From Bacteroidales bacterium (GTDB taxonomy: Bacteria > Bacteroidota > Bacteroidia > Bacteroidales > UBA4181): 35,870 bases of DNA. Position numbers and translations under genes: made by a program. The stretch spans positions 1-35,870 of the forward strand of contig JAISDP010000231.1 of NCBI GenBank assembly GCA_031264715.1. The letters are read 5' to 3'. Below are positions 1-7,604 of the stretch, one piece after another. Positions within the stretch are counted from its first letter, which is position 1. Each line of letters opens with the position of its first letter. The notes beneath the pieces are model-generated. The model was given only the letters and a program-made list of their open reading frames with translations. It had not been told where the DNA came from and made no database searches.

Positions 1-70
1 AATTTCATTGTGTTCAATAATTATTGCAAAAAAAATAATCAATCAGTACGCTTAGTATAAATATTATTAC

Positions 71-78
71 TATCTTTG
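71..78 (+). promoter_or_regulatory. Bacteroidetes-type -7 promoter box
   Basis: The sequence TATCTTTG matches the TAnnTTTG -7 element of the Bacteroidetes primary sigma factor and lies 40 bases before the first gene. No convincing TTTG -33 box is seen at the usual spacing of about 20 bases. It probably drives the SRPBCC-MarR-sulfatase operon. Confidence 0.55.
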
Positions 79-118
79 CGCCGATAATTTATTGTCTTAT
101 TAAATAAAAAATAAACGT

Positions 119-538
119 ATGTGGAGTAAATCTCATTCAATCGTAACCAAAGAAGTTACAAAAGAACAGATGTGGAAATTGTTTGCCGATGTAAATAATT
201 GGCATACATGGGACAAGGGTATTGAATTTGCCCGGTTTGAAGGCAAATTCGAGGAAGGCAACCTTATCACATTGCGTCCTCAAGGCGGACCGAATGTGAA
301 GATAGAGTTGCCCGTGGTCATTGAAAATGAAAGGTTTCTTAGTGTTACCAAATTCCCGCTCGCTAAGATGTACGACGACCACCTGTTTGAAGAAACCGGC
401 GGCGGATTAAAAATCACGATCACCATCTCGGTCAAAGGATTGCTAAGCTTCCTGTGGGTAAAACTCGTCGCCCGAAAAAATGCGGAAGCCTTGCCCGCCG
501 ATATGCAGGAACAGATTAAAGCGGCACGCAACTATTGA
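119..538 (+). CDS. SRPBCC-family (START/Bet v1-like) small protein
   Basis: This 139-residue protein looks like a single SRPBCC (polyketide cyclase/START-like) domain. The opening resembles the family pattern of a short strand, a helix containing EQMWKLFADVNNW, and then strands bearing WDKGIEF and GNLITLRPQGG. Such domains form a cavity for a hydrophobic ligand, and no ligand or catalytic residue can be read here. There is no signal peptide, so it is probably cytoplasmic. Its stop codon shares one base with the ATG of the MarR gene, which implies translational coupling. SRPBCC proteins are sometimes paired with MarR or ArsR regulators in stress or detoxification operons; a regulatory or ligand-sensing partnership here is inference. 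The family call is from fold-level sequence pattern only. Confidence 0.7.
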   Translation: MWSKSHSIVTKEVTKEQMWKLFADVNNWHTWDKGIEFARFEGKFEEGNLITLRPQGGPNVKIELPVVIENERFLSVTKFPLAKMYDDHLFEETGGGLKITITISVKGLLSFLWVKLVARKNAEALPADMQEQIKAARNY

Positions 539-999
539 TGGAAAACAGGGATAATACGTTCAGCGTAGCGAAAGCCGAAGACAGCTCCGGCTTTCTGCTG
601 TGGCAGGTTACCTCGCTCTGGCAGCGAAGAATCAGGGATGCACTGGTGCAGTACGACCTGACTCATTCGCAATATGTGCTGATGGCAAGCCTGCACTGGC
701 TGACGCTGCATAACAGGGAAGTTACGCAGATTGTCCTGTCCCGGCACTCAAAAATAGACCCGATGACGACATCCTCGGTGCTGAAAACCCTGTTGAAAAA
801 GGGCTGGATTCGCAGGCAGGAACACGCTACCGACACAAGGGCAAAAACGATTGACATCACGGACGAAGGAAAGGAAACTGTCAAAAAGGCTGTTGTAACG
901 GTGGAGACTATCGACAGGGAGTTTTTTGCCTTGCTGAATGATAGGCTCACCGTGTTTAACGAATGTTTGTCCGCTTTAATAGAAGAGAATCGGGAATAG
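538..999 (+). CDS. MarR-family transcriptional regulator
   Basis: This is a 153-residue MarR-type winged helix-turn-helix regulator. The core reads as a helical dimerisation segment, an HTH region around SKIDPMTTSSVLKTLLKKGW and a wing with RRQEHATDTRAKTIDIT followed by DEGKE, the typical MarR wing signature. The family binds palindromic operators as a dimer and is often released by small aromatic ligands; it usually represses its own operon. A TTG lies one codon upstream at 535, but the ATG at 538 overlaps the previous stop by one base and is preferred. The gene's 3' end overlaps the sulfatase frame by 37 bases. A regulator cotranscribed with a sulfatase suggests control of a glycan or sulfate-ester response, which is inference. 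Confidence 0.85.
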   Translation: MENRDNTFSVAKAEDSSGFLLWQVTSLWQRRIRDALVQYDLTHSQYVLMASLHWLTLHNREVTQIVLSRHSKIDPMTTSSVLKTLLKKGWIRRQEHATDTRAKTIDITDEGKETVKKAVVTVETIDREFFALLNDRLTVFNECLSALIEENRE

Positions 1000-2846
1000 A
1001 AGTTAAAAGACAGACATTGGGCGCGCTTCCCGTTATTCAGGGATGTAAAGAATCTGTGCCCGACAAGCTTCCGAACATTCTTTGGATCACTACCGAGGAC
1101 AACAGTCCGTTTTTGGGGTGTTACGGCGATTCGTTCGCCACATCGCCCAACCTGGACAAGCTGGCGTCCCAGGGATTTTTGTATACGCATGCTTATGCCA
1201 ACGCTCCCGTGAGTGCGCCGACCCGCAATACCATCCTTACAGGAATTTATGCCTGTTCGGGCGGTCATCACCACATGCGCAGCCGATACGACAAGTCGGA
1301 CGTGATTCGCTGCTATCCCGAACTTCTGCGGCAAGCGGGATATTATTGCACCAACAACTCCAAGGAAGATTACAATATTAATCCCGAACAAACCAAAGAT
1401 ATTTGGGACGAATCGAGCAAAACGGCGCATTACAGTAATCGCAAACCGGGACAGCCTTTTTTTGCCGTATTCAACAGTACCATATCCCACGAAAGTTCTA
1501 TCCATAAATCGATTCCCACGGAGCAACTCCGCCACGATCCTCAAAAAGTAAAGCTTCCGCCGTACCATCCCGACACGCCCGAAATGCGGCACGACTGGGC
1601 ACAATATTACGATAAGATCGAAGATATGGACGCCTGGGTGGGAACTATTTTGAAAGAACTGGAAGAAAGCGGCGAGGCCGAAAACACGATCGTGATCTAT
1701 TACGGCGACCACGGCGGAGTATTGCCCCGCAGCAAGAGATTTACCTGCGAATCGGGAACGCGCGTGCCCTTCCTCGTCCGTATTCCTGAAAAATACAAGT
1801 ACCTGTATCCCGCCGAACAGCCCGGAACGAAAGTCGATCGACTGGTCAGTTTTGTCGATCTTGCTCCCACACTGTTGAGTATCGTCGGCTCACAAATTCC
1901 CGAATGGATGCAGGGAAATGCTTTCCTGGGAAAGCAAAAATCCGCCGATCCCGGATATGTATTCATGTTCCGCGGACGAATGGACGAGCGTTACGACATG
2001 ACCCGCTCGCTGCGCGATAAGCAGTATCGTTATATCCGCAATTACATGCCGCATCGCATATACGGGCAACACAACAACTATCAGTGGCAGGCGCCTTCGA
2101 TGCAGTCGTGGGAGCGCGCTTTCCTTGCGGGACAATGCAACGAGGTGCAGTCGATCTTTTGGAATCCCAAACCTGCCGAAGAATTGTACGATACGGAAAA
2201 TGATCCGTGGGAAGTACGCAATTTGGCCGGTAATCCGGCATATCGCGAAACGCTTGAACGGATGCGCGCAGCCCTTGATGCTCAGGTAAACGAGATTCTC
2301 GACACCGGCTTCATTCCCGAAGGCGAGTTTCACATTCGTTCCAAAGACATGCCGCTCTACGATTACATGCGTTCGGTAAAATTACCGTTTACGGAAATCG
2401 TGGAAACCGCAAACCTCGCATCGGACGGCGACAGGAAAAATCTTGGCCGGTTGACCGAACTGTTGGAAAGCGACGAAAGTATCATCCGCTATTGGGCGGC
2501 AACCGGATTGCTGATTTTGAAAGGCGATGCGAAAAGCGCAATACCGCAACTGGAAAAGGCGCTCGACGACCCGTCGCCCGATGTAGCCGTTGTGGCAGCC
2601 GAAGCGCTTTACAACCTGGGCGAAAAGGAAATAGGGATTGACGCCATTCTGAAAACCCTGGAGTGCCCCGACATCTTCGTCAGGAATCATGCACTGAACG
2701 CGCTCGAAAATACCGGCGAAAAAAGCCCGAAAGTGCAACAGGCCGTGATCTCTTTGGACGAGGGTTCGAAAGGCGACAAAAATCCGATGCGCTACGATTT
2801 GCGGATGACTTCCTGGCTAAAAGAAAAGTGGGGAATTAAACAATAA
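963..2846 (+). CDS. Serine-type sulfatase with C-terminal HEAT repeats
   Basis: This 627-residue protein is a family S1 sulfatase. An alkaline-phosphatase-fold core starts near residue 36 with PNILWITTEDN, whose acidic residues 45-46 should bind calcium. The active-site motif SAPTR has Ser84 at the position converted to formylglycine, so maturation would need a radical-SAM anaerobic sulfatase-maturating enzyme, not seen in this window. A further metal-site motif, YYGDHGG, lies near residue 245. Residues of about 490-600 form HEAT-like helical repeats, a known architecture in Bacteroidetes. It should hydrolyse sulfate esters on a glycan. The N terminus is odd: from the ATG at 963 there is no full signal peptide, only a short hydrophobic run ending in GC at residue 28, like the end of a lipoprotein signal. 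The ATG overlaps the MarR gene, so the true start is uncertain. Confidence 0.9.
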   Translation: MFVRFNRRESGIEVKRQTLGALPVIQGCKESVPDKLPNILWITTEDNSPFLGCYGDSFATSPNLDKLASQGFLYTHAYANAPVSAPTRNTILTGIYACSGGHHHMRSRYDKSDVIRCYPELLRQAGYYCTNNSKEDYNINPEQTKDIWDESSKTAHYSNRKPGQPFFAVFNSTISHESSIHKSIPTEQLRHDPQKVKLPPYHPDTPEMRHDWAQYYDKIEDMDAWVGTILKELEESGEAENTIVIYYGDHGGVLPRSKRFTCESGTRVPFLVRIPEKYKYLYPAEQPGTKVDRLVSFVDLAPTLLSIVGSQIPEWMQGNAFLGKQKSADPGYVFMFRGRMDERYDMTRSLRDKQYRYIRNYMPHRIYGQHNNYQWQAPSMQSWERAFLAGQCNEVQSIFWNPKPAEELYDTENDPWEVRNLAGNPAYRETLERMRAALDAQVNEILDTGFIPEGEFHIRSKDMPLYDYMRSVKLPFTEIVETANLASDGDRKNLGRLTELLESDESIIRYWAATGLLILKGDAKSAIPQLEKALDDPSPDVAVVAAEALYNLGEKEIGIDAILKTLECPDIFVRNHALNALENTGEKSPKVQQAVISLDEGSKGDKNPMRYDLRMTSWLKEKWGIKQ

Positions 2847-3034
2847 ATTACAAGATGAAAGATCAGGTTCTACGACCTTTTCTAAGCATGGAAAGAGTTT
2901 AAAATAGCGGCTTTAAACTAATTGACATATTACCGAAACGAAATAATAAGACTCGTTATGTTATGTCAACGATGCCAAATTTTTGGTATCAGTTTTGTTG
3001 GAAGAATGATATCGAATTTTAAAAAAATACATGC

Positions 3035-3754
3035 ATGAAAAGTATTATTTTAACCATTGTTTTTGTTTTTGTTTGTTGCAGTTGTCAAACGCAGGGAATA
3101 AAAAGCCTTTGGGACAGTGTAAACAGCGCTGCATCAAGCGGCTCATTGACCGGTAGCGAGGTTATTGCCGGGCTGAAAGAAGCGCTGACTATTGGCGCGA
3201 AGGAATCGGCGACGGCAGCATCGGCGGTTGACGGTTTCTACAGGAATCGGAAAATCTCCATACCGTGGCCTGCCGAAGCGCAGAGGATGAAAGACGTGCT
3301 GGTAAAAACCGGTTTCAGCAAACAGGTAACGGCATTTGAGGAATCGATGAACCGGGCAGCCGAAGAAGCTGCCAAGGGAGCATATGACATATTTGCCGGC
3401 GCCGTGAAAGAGATGACCATCCGGGACGGTTTTGCCATCCTGAACGGAACCGATACGGCCGCAACGCATTACCTGCGCGAGAAGACAACGATACCATTGA
3501 AAAGGAAGTTTTCGCCCGTCGTGAAGGATGCCATCGGAAAAGTGAATGTTACCTCGTACTGGAGCCCATTGGTAACCGCTTACAACAAAATCCCAGGCGT
3601 TGCCAGACAAAACCCGAACCTGGAGGACTATATCACCGGCAGGGCGATTGACGGATTGATGACGCTGATTGCCGAACAGGAAGTCAAAATCAGGAAAGAC
3701 CCCGCGGCACAAGTCACTTCACTGCTGAAAAAGGTTTTTGGCAGTAAAACCTGA
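3035..3754 (+). CDS. DUF4197-family lipoprotein
   Basis: This 239-residue protein begins with a clear lipoprotein signal, about 13 hydrophobic residues and then CCSC, with Cys17 as the probable lipidated residue. The mature part resembles DUF4197: a start with SLTGSEVIAGLKEAL, a central YFRxRKI-like stretch (GFYRNRKISIPWP), and helices rich in Ala ending in LLKKVFGSKT. Members are found in many Gram-negative bacteria as periplasmic or outer-membrane-anchored proteins of unknown function. The gene stands alone, 188 bases after the sulfatase and convergent with the GH20 gene. The upstream gap shows no good TAnnTTTG promoter. No enzymatic motif is recognised. Confidence 0.85.
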   Translation: MKSIILTIVFVFVCCSCQTQGIKSLWDSVNSAASSGSLTGSEVIAGLKEALTIGAKESATAASAVDGFYRNRKISIPWPAEAQRMKDVLVKTGFSKQVTAFEESMNRAAEEAAKGAYDIFAGAVKEMTIRDGFAILNGTDTAATHYLREKTTIPLKRKFSPVVKDAIGKVNVTSYWSPLVTAYNKIPGVARQNPNLEDYITGRAIDGLMTLIAEQEVKIRKDPAAQVTSLLKKVFGSKT

Positions 3755-3800
3755 CAATCATCCTGTAATAAACGCTCGTTTTGACCTTATCAATTAGTTT

Positions 3801-3838
3801 GTTTCTCGGGAGAAACTAACCTGTTTCATACTTGAAAC
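3801..3838. terminator. Two consecutive hairpins between convergent genes
   Basis: GTTTCTC at 3801-3807 pairs with GAGAAAC at 3810-3816, and GTTTCA at 3823-3828 pairs with TGAAAC at 3833-3838. Each is followed by TAACC, so the unit GAAACTAACC occurs twice. They lie 46 bases past the DUF4197 stop and may end transcription or stabilise the mRNA 3' end. There is no T tract, so classical rho-independent termination is uncertain. Confidence 0.4.
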
Positions 3839-3866
3839 TAACCGGCTTTCGCGTGTGTTTTATTAT

Positions 3867-3948
3867 TGTGACCTACGTCACAGCTATGTGTGACCTACGT
3901 CACGATATGTTGTGATGTAGGTCACATTGTGTTATGATGTAGGTCACA
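3867..3948. repeat. Four 16-bp near-palindromes at exact 22-bp period
   Basis: Units start at 3867, 3889, 3911 and 3933. The first is TGTGACCTACGTCACA and the second differs only in the last base. The third, TGTGATGTAGGTCACA, and the fourth, TATGATGTAGGTCACA, are close to the reverse complement of the first two, so the array is two forward plus two inverted units. Each fits TGTGA-N6-TCACA with at most one mismatch, the pattern bound by Crp/Fnr-type dimers. The 22-bp step is two helical turns. Function is unknown, and the array lies between convergent genes. Confidence 0.75.
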
Positions 3949-4054
3949 AATATAATACTCGATTTGAAATAATTACTTTGCAGTGTACTTTTATCTAAAT
4001 GATACGGTCGGAAGATATTGTTGCACTCGTGAAACTGCTGACAGGGTTGGAACC

Positions 4055-4106
4055 TTTTCCCGTTAAGGGAAAGCATATCAATAGAAAAATGTAGCCGTCT
4101 CCCAGG
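4055..4106. repeat. Copy 1 of a dispersed intergenic repeat of about 50 bp
   Basis: This segment starts TTTTCCCGTTAAGGG, contains AAGCATATCAATAGAAAAA and ends in CCCAGG. A close relative starts at 28584 on the same strand with AAGCAGATCAATAGAAAAA. It probably belongs to a genome-wide short palindromic repeat family; the CCC...GGG flanks could form a small stem. It abuts the 3' end of the GH20 gene. Confidence 0.6.
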
Positions 4107-4119
4107 CCAAAACCCCGCG

Positions 4120-5733
4120 TTATTTTGCAAGGAGATGTCTCGCAAAGTTTACATTCAGCATTTCGAGCCGTTTGCTGTGTTCGCGCAAGCGATTCAGGAA
4201 CAGGTTGTATGATTTCCGGTCAGCCGGGCTCCAGGTGACTTCACTGAGGGCACATGCGCGTGGATATGCCATATATTCAACCTGCCGTTCATCGGCGATG
4301 TATTCCGTCCACAGGTTTCCCTGCGCTCCCATGATAAATTGCTTTTGATCGCCGGTTAATTCCTTGGGGATGGGATCATACATGTACACCATACTCAAAG
4401 GCAGGTAGCTGCCTGCAGCCAAAGGTTCCTCGTTACGGTTGCGCCATTGATAGTAATCGAAATAGCAATAACGGTGCGGCGTCATAATCACACGGTTGCC
4501 TTTCCGGGCTGCTGCAACGCCTCCCTGTTCTCCCCGCCACGACATGATGACAGCGCCGGGAATATTGCCGCCGTCAAGCAGTTCGTCCCAGCCGATTACT
4601 TGGCGTCCGTACGATTGCACATATCGGGCTATTCGGCGCATGAACCAGGTTTGTAACTGCTCGTCTGTCTGCAAGTCGTTTTGTATTTTCATATTATGAC
4701 AAAATTCCGACTTTTGCCATTGTTCTTTCGGGCACTCATCGCCGCCAATGTGGATATATTTGTCCGGGAAAATATTCATTACTTCGAACAGGATATGCTC
4801 AAGAAACAGGAAAGTATCCTCCTTCGGGCACAGTAGATTCGGGAAAATACCCCAATCCCGGGCTACTTCGAAATAGCTGCCCGAACAGGCCAATTCGGGA
4901 TGGGCGGCCAGTAAAGCGGTAGCATGTCCAGGCATTTCAATCTCGGGAACGATGGCGACATGCCGGTCGGCTGCATACCGCACCAGCTCCTTCAGTTCCG
5001 CCTGCGTGTAATATCCTCCGTAACGGGCTCCATCATAACGGTGGGGCTCATCGTTCAAATGCCCGATTAACGTTTCCTTACGCCATGCGCTGATGCTTTG
5101 CAGTTCAGGATAACCGGGTATTTCGATACGCCAGCCCTGGTCGTCGGTAAGGTGCAGGTGCAGGTAATTGAACTTGTGCATGGCCATCAGGTCGATATAA
5201 CGTTTGATGTCATTAACAGGGAAGAAATGGCGCACGACATCGAGCATCAGGCCCCGGTATGGAAATCGGGGAGCGTCGTTGATTTCCGCTGCCGGAATTT
5301 TCCATGAATCATGAGCAACCATGGTCCGGCTCTCGATCATCGGGGGAAGCATTTGCCGCAATGTCTGGAATGCATAGAAAATACCTGCCGGCGTTTGCGC
5401 CCGGATGGTAACATCCCTGGGGGTGACTTTCAGTTGGTAACCTTCGGGATTAGTGATCAGCGAGTCGAGTTCAACAACAATGGGAAAAGCAGACGACGGT
5501 GCATAACCGATGTCCAAGCCTGTGCTGGGATTGACCAGCGCGAGGAAAAGGTCGCATGCTTTCCGGACTCCGGCCGATTCGGTTTTCACCACGATTTTAG
5601 TCGCGGATGTGAGTGTAAACGATCCCACGCCCGGTTTTATTTCAGCCGGAAGAGGTATCACCGGCAATGATTGCGCCGACGCTCCCAACAGGCCAACATA
5701 TAATGCTATGATAGATGTGAGAATATACCGCAT
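4120..5733 (-). CDS. Beta-N-acetylhexosaminidase, GH20
   Basis: This 537-residue secreted enzyme has an N-terminal signal peptide ending near GASAQ. An N-terminal GH20b-like domain spans roughly residues 22-150, and the catalytic (beta/alpha)8 domain starts at FPYRGLMLDVVRHFF. The catalytic pair is Asp332-Glu333 in HIGGDECPKEQW: Glu is the acid/base and Asp stabilises the substrate's acetamido group in substrate-assisted catalysis. Other subsite motifs are HLHLTDDQGWR and EIEMPGH. It removes terminal beta-linked GlcNAc or GalNAc from glycans, in the periplasm or at the cell surface. Length is usual for a Bacteroidetes GH20 without extra C-terminal modules. It lies 123 bases downstream of the minus-strand oxidoreductase gene and is probably its operon partner. 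Confidence 0.95.
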   Translation of the reverse strand: MRYILTSIIALYVGLLGASAQSLPVIPLPAEIKPGVGSFTLTSATKIVVKTESAGVRKACDLFLALVNPSTGLDIGYAPSSAFPIVVELDSLITNPEGYQLKVTPRDVTIRAQTPAGIFYAFQTLRQMLPPMIESRTMVAHDSWKIPAAEINDAPRFPYRGLMLDVVRHFFPVNDIKRYIDLMAMHKFNYLHLHLTDDQGWRIEIPGYPELQSISAWRKETLIGHLNDEPHRYDGARYGGYYTQAELKELVRYAADRHVAIVPEIEMPGHATALLAAHPELACSGSYFEVARDWGIFPNLLCPKEDTFLFLEHILFEVMNIFPDKYIHIGGDECPKEQWQKSEFCHNMKIQNDLQTDEQLQTWFMRRIARYVQSYGRQVIGWDELLDGGNIPGAVIMSWRGEQGGVAAARKGNRVIMTPHRYCYFDYYQWRNRNEEPLAAGSYLPLSMVYMYDPIPKELTGDQKQFIMGAQGNLWTEYIADERQVEYMAYPRACALSEVTWSPADRKSYNLFLNRLREHSKRLEMLNVNFARHLLAK

Positions 5734-5856
5734 GGACTATAACTAAAACGTAAAAAGAGATAACAAAATATATTTCAAAAAGTTTGCCAATCCGGACTTA
5801 TTTTAATCCGTCTAAAACCACACATTTCAGTTTTTATCGGTGCAATTCAAGATAAA

Positions 5857-7305
5857 TTATTGGTCGCCAAGCGACCATCCTTGCCGGTATGTATGCCGGA
5901 TGTATTCTTCGGCTGCCTGCTTGGCGTTCAATGTTACCTGGCGCGGCTCCTGCTTGGGTATGCCGTTGGCTACCCTGATGACTTCCGAATCCGCCAGGTT
6001 GGTGATCCGCATATTGGGGCTATCCCACGCAAGCTTTTTATTCAGGCTTTTCAACCTCACTGCCAGGTTACCCATCACAACCATTTCATTGAGCGGGCCG
6101 GAATATTCAAAATTCGACAACGGTAGCACGCGATTATCAGGCGATTCCTTACAAGCGCGCACCCAGTCCATTTCGTGGCTCATCTCCACGCGGCGTAGGC
6201 GTGCGGCAGGCTTGGCCATATCAGCAAACTTACTTTCAGGCAATAACTGGTAATTTTCACCATAGTTTCCACAAACCAGTACCCCTTTTGAACCGTGGAA
6301 GATCACGCCGTTGGCGCCTGTGCCAAGTTCTTTACCATCGGGTAACCCTTCGGGGCGGCGCGGCAACAAACCGCCATCATACCAATATACCGTAACGGCA
6401 GGCATGTTGATTTTCCCTTCCTTGGCCCTTGCCGGGAAGTCGTATTGAATGGTGGAGGCTACAGGGGCGCTTTCGGTATTGATGGCTGTCGAAGATGCTT
6501 CTACGGACACCGGACGCTCCAGTTTCATGGCTGCAAACGCAACATCGAGCACGTGGCAGGCCATATCGCCAAGGGCGCCTGTACCGAAGTCCCACCATCC
6601 GCGCCAGTCCCACGGGTGATATGCACGGTGGTACGGACGCATGGGCGCCGGCCCGATAAACAAATCCCAGTCAATGTGATCGGGCGTCTGCATATCCTGT
6701 TCGGGACGGGTCAATCCCTGCGGCCAAATCGGTCGGTTGGTCCAGGCGTCCACACGGGTAACCTCGCCGATGGCGCCGCTCCATATCCATTCACAAACTT
6801 CGCTCACTGTGTCTCTACTGTGGCCTTCGTTGCCCATCTGCGTTACCACCTTGTAACGGCGCGAGGCTTCGAGCAGCGCCCGTGATTCATATACGGAATG
6901 TGTCAGGGGTTTCTGCACATACACATGCTTGCCCAATTGCATGGCAGCCATGGCACATACGGCGTGGGTGTGGTCGGGCGTAGCAATCATCACCGCATCG
7001 ATGCTTTTGGCCATTTCGTCGAACATCTTGCGATAATCCACGTACTGCCTGGCTTCTGGAAAACTGTCGAAACAGCGCCTGGCGTATTGCCGGTCGATAT
7101 CGCACAATGCAACTATGTTTTCCGACTTCATGTTGTTGAGGTTTACATTGCCCTTGCCTCCCACGCCGATACCGGCAATATGGAGCTTGTCGCTTGGGGC
7201 GATGTGCCCAAGGCCGCTCACGGCATAACTCGGGACGATGGTGAACATTCCGGCAGTTGTAGCCGTCAGGCCGATAAAACGGCGCCGCGAAATATGTTTA
7301 TTCAT
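5857..7305 (-). CDS. Gfo/Idh/MocA-family oxidoreductase, Tat-exported
   Basis: This 482-residue protein starts with a twin-arginine-like signal, SRRRFIGLT, and a hydrophobic segment. The Rossmann domain follows with IAGIGVGGKGN near residue 43, and the usual EKP motif of the family appears as QKP with Lys132. The C-terminal half carries WDWRGWWDFGTGALGDMACH, typical of the large Bacteroidetes/Planctomycetes branch. Family members use tightly bound NAD(P) to oxidise or reduce sugars, and relatives include GH109 glycosidases and 3-keto-glycoside enzymes, so a glycosidase-like NAD-dependent role is possible. The Glu-to-Gln change in EKP is common in this branch. It precedes the GH20 gene on the same strand, suggesting joint processing of an amino-sugar glycan. 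Substrate is not known. Confidence 0.9.
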   Translation of the reverse strand: MNKHISRRRFIGLTATTAGMFTIVPSYAVSGLGHIAPSDKLHIAGIGVGGKGNVNLNNMKSENIVALCDIDRQYARRCFDSFPEARQYVDYRKMFDEMAKSIDAVMIATPDHTHAVCAMAAMQLGKHVYVQKPLTHSVYESRALLEASRRYKVVTQMGNEGHSRDTVSEVCEWIWSGAIGEVTRVDAWTNRPIWPQGLTRPEQDMQTPDHIDWDLFIGPAPMRPYHRAYHPWDWRGWWDFGTGALGDMACHVLDVAFAAMKLERPVSVEASSTAINTESAPVASTIQYDFPARAKEGKINMPAVTVYWYDGGLLPRRPEGLPDGKELGTGANGVIFHGSKGVLVCGNYGENYQLLPESKFADMAKPAARLRRVEMSHEMDWVRACKESPDNRVLPLSNFEYSGPLNEMVVMGNLAVRLKSLNKKLAWDSPNMRITNLADSEVIRVANGIPKQEPRQVTLNAKQAAEEYIRHTYRQGWSLGDQ

Positions 7306-7512
7306 ATTGTAGATTTTTTGAGGTTTTTAGGATTATGAATATATATTTCTCATCAATAATCTGCCGGTAAAGTTAATAATTTTTCAATGAGATTCGAATT
7401 TTTGAATTTTTTGAATGATGATTGCATCACACATACTCCTCATTTATTCATTGGATTATTGCATCAGTTCGTGTTTAGTGGGGTATATACATAAAACCGA
7501 TACTTATATTTT

Positions 7513-7544
7513 TTTGCTTTTATTAATATAATATTTTAATTTTG
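7513..7544 (+). promoter_or_regulatory. Complete Bacteroidetes promoter (-33 and -7)
   Basis: TTTG at 7513-7516 and TAATTTTG at 7537-7544 are separated by exactly 20 bases, matching the TTTG / TAnnTTTG promoter. The leader to the ATG at 7605 would be about 55 bases and A-rich. This is the best promoter match in the window and drives the plus-strand oxidoreductase-TIM barrel pair. The rest of the 299-base divergent gap shows no clear minus-strand promoter. Confidence 0.75.
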
Positions 7545-7604
7545 TACACCAAAAAAACAACCAAAAAGCACCAAAAAATAACCATCAAAAATTAAATTAA
7601 TCGC

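Noticed and set aside
663..1712. 349-residue minus-strand open frame
   Set aside because: It is opposite the MarR and sulfatase genes, which have clear family motifs; its translation is rich in Arg, Val and Phe without any known pattern.
3900..4145. 81-residue minus-strand open frame
   Set aside because: It consists of the 22-bp array, a dispersed repeat and the GH20 gene end; no family pattern.
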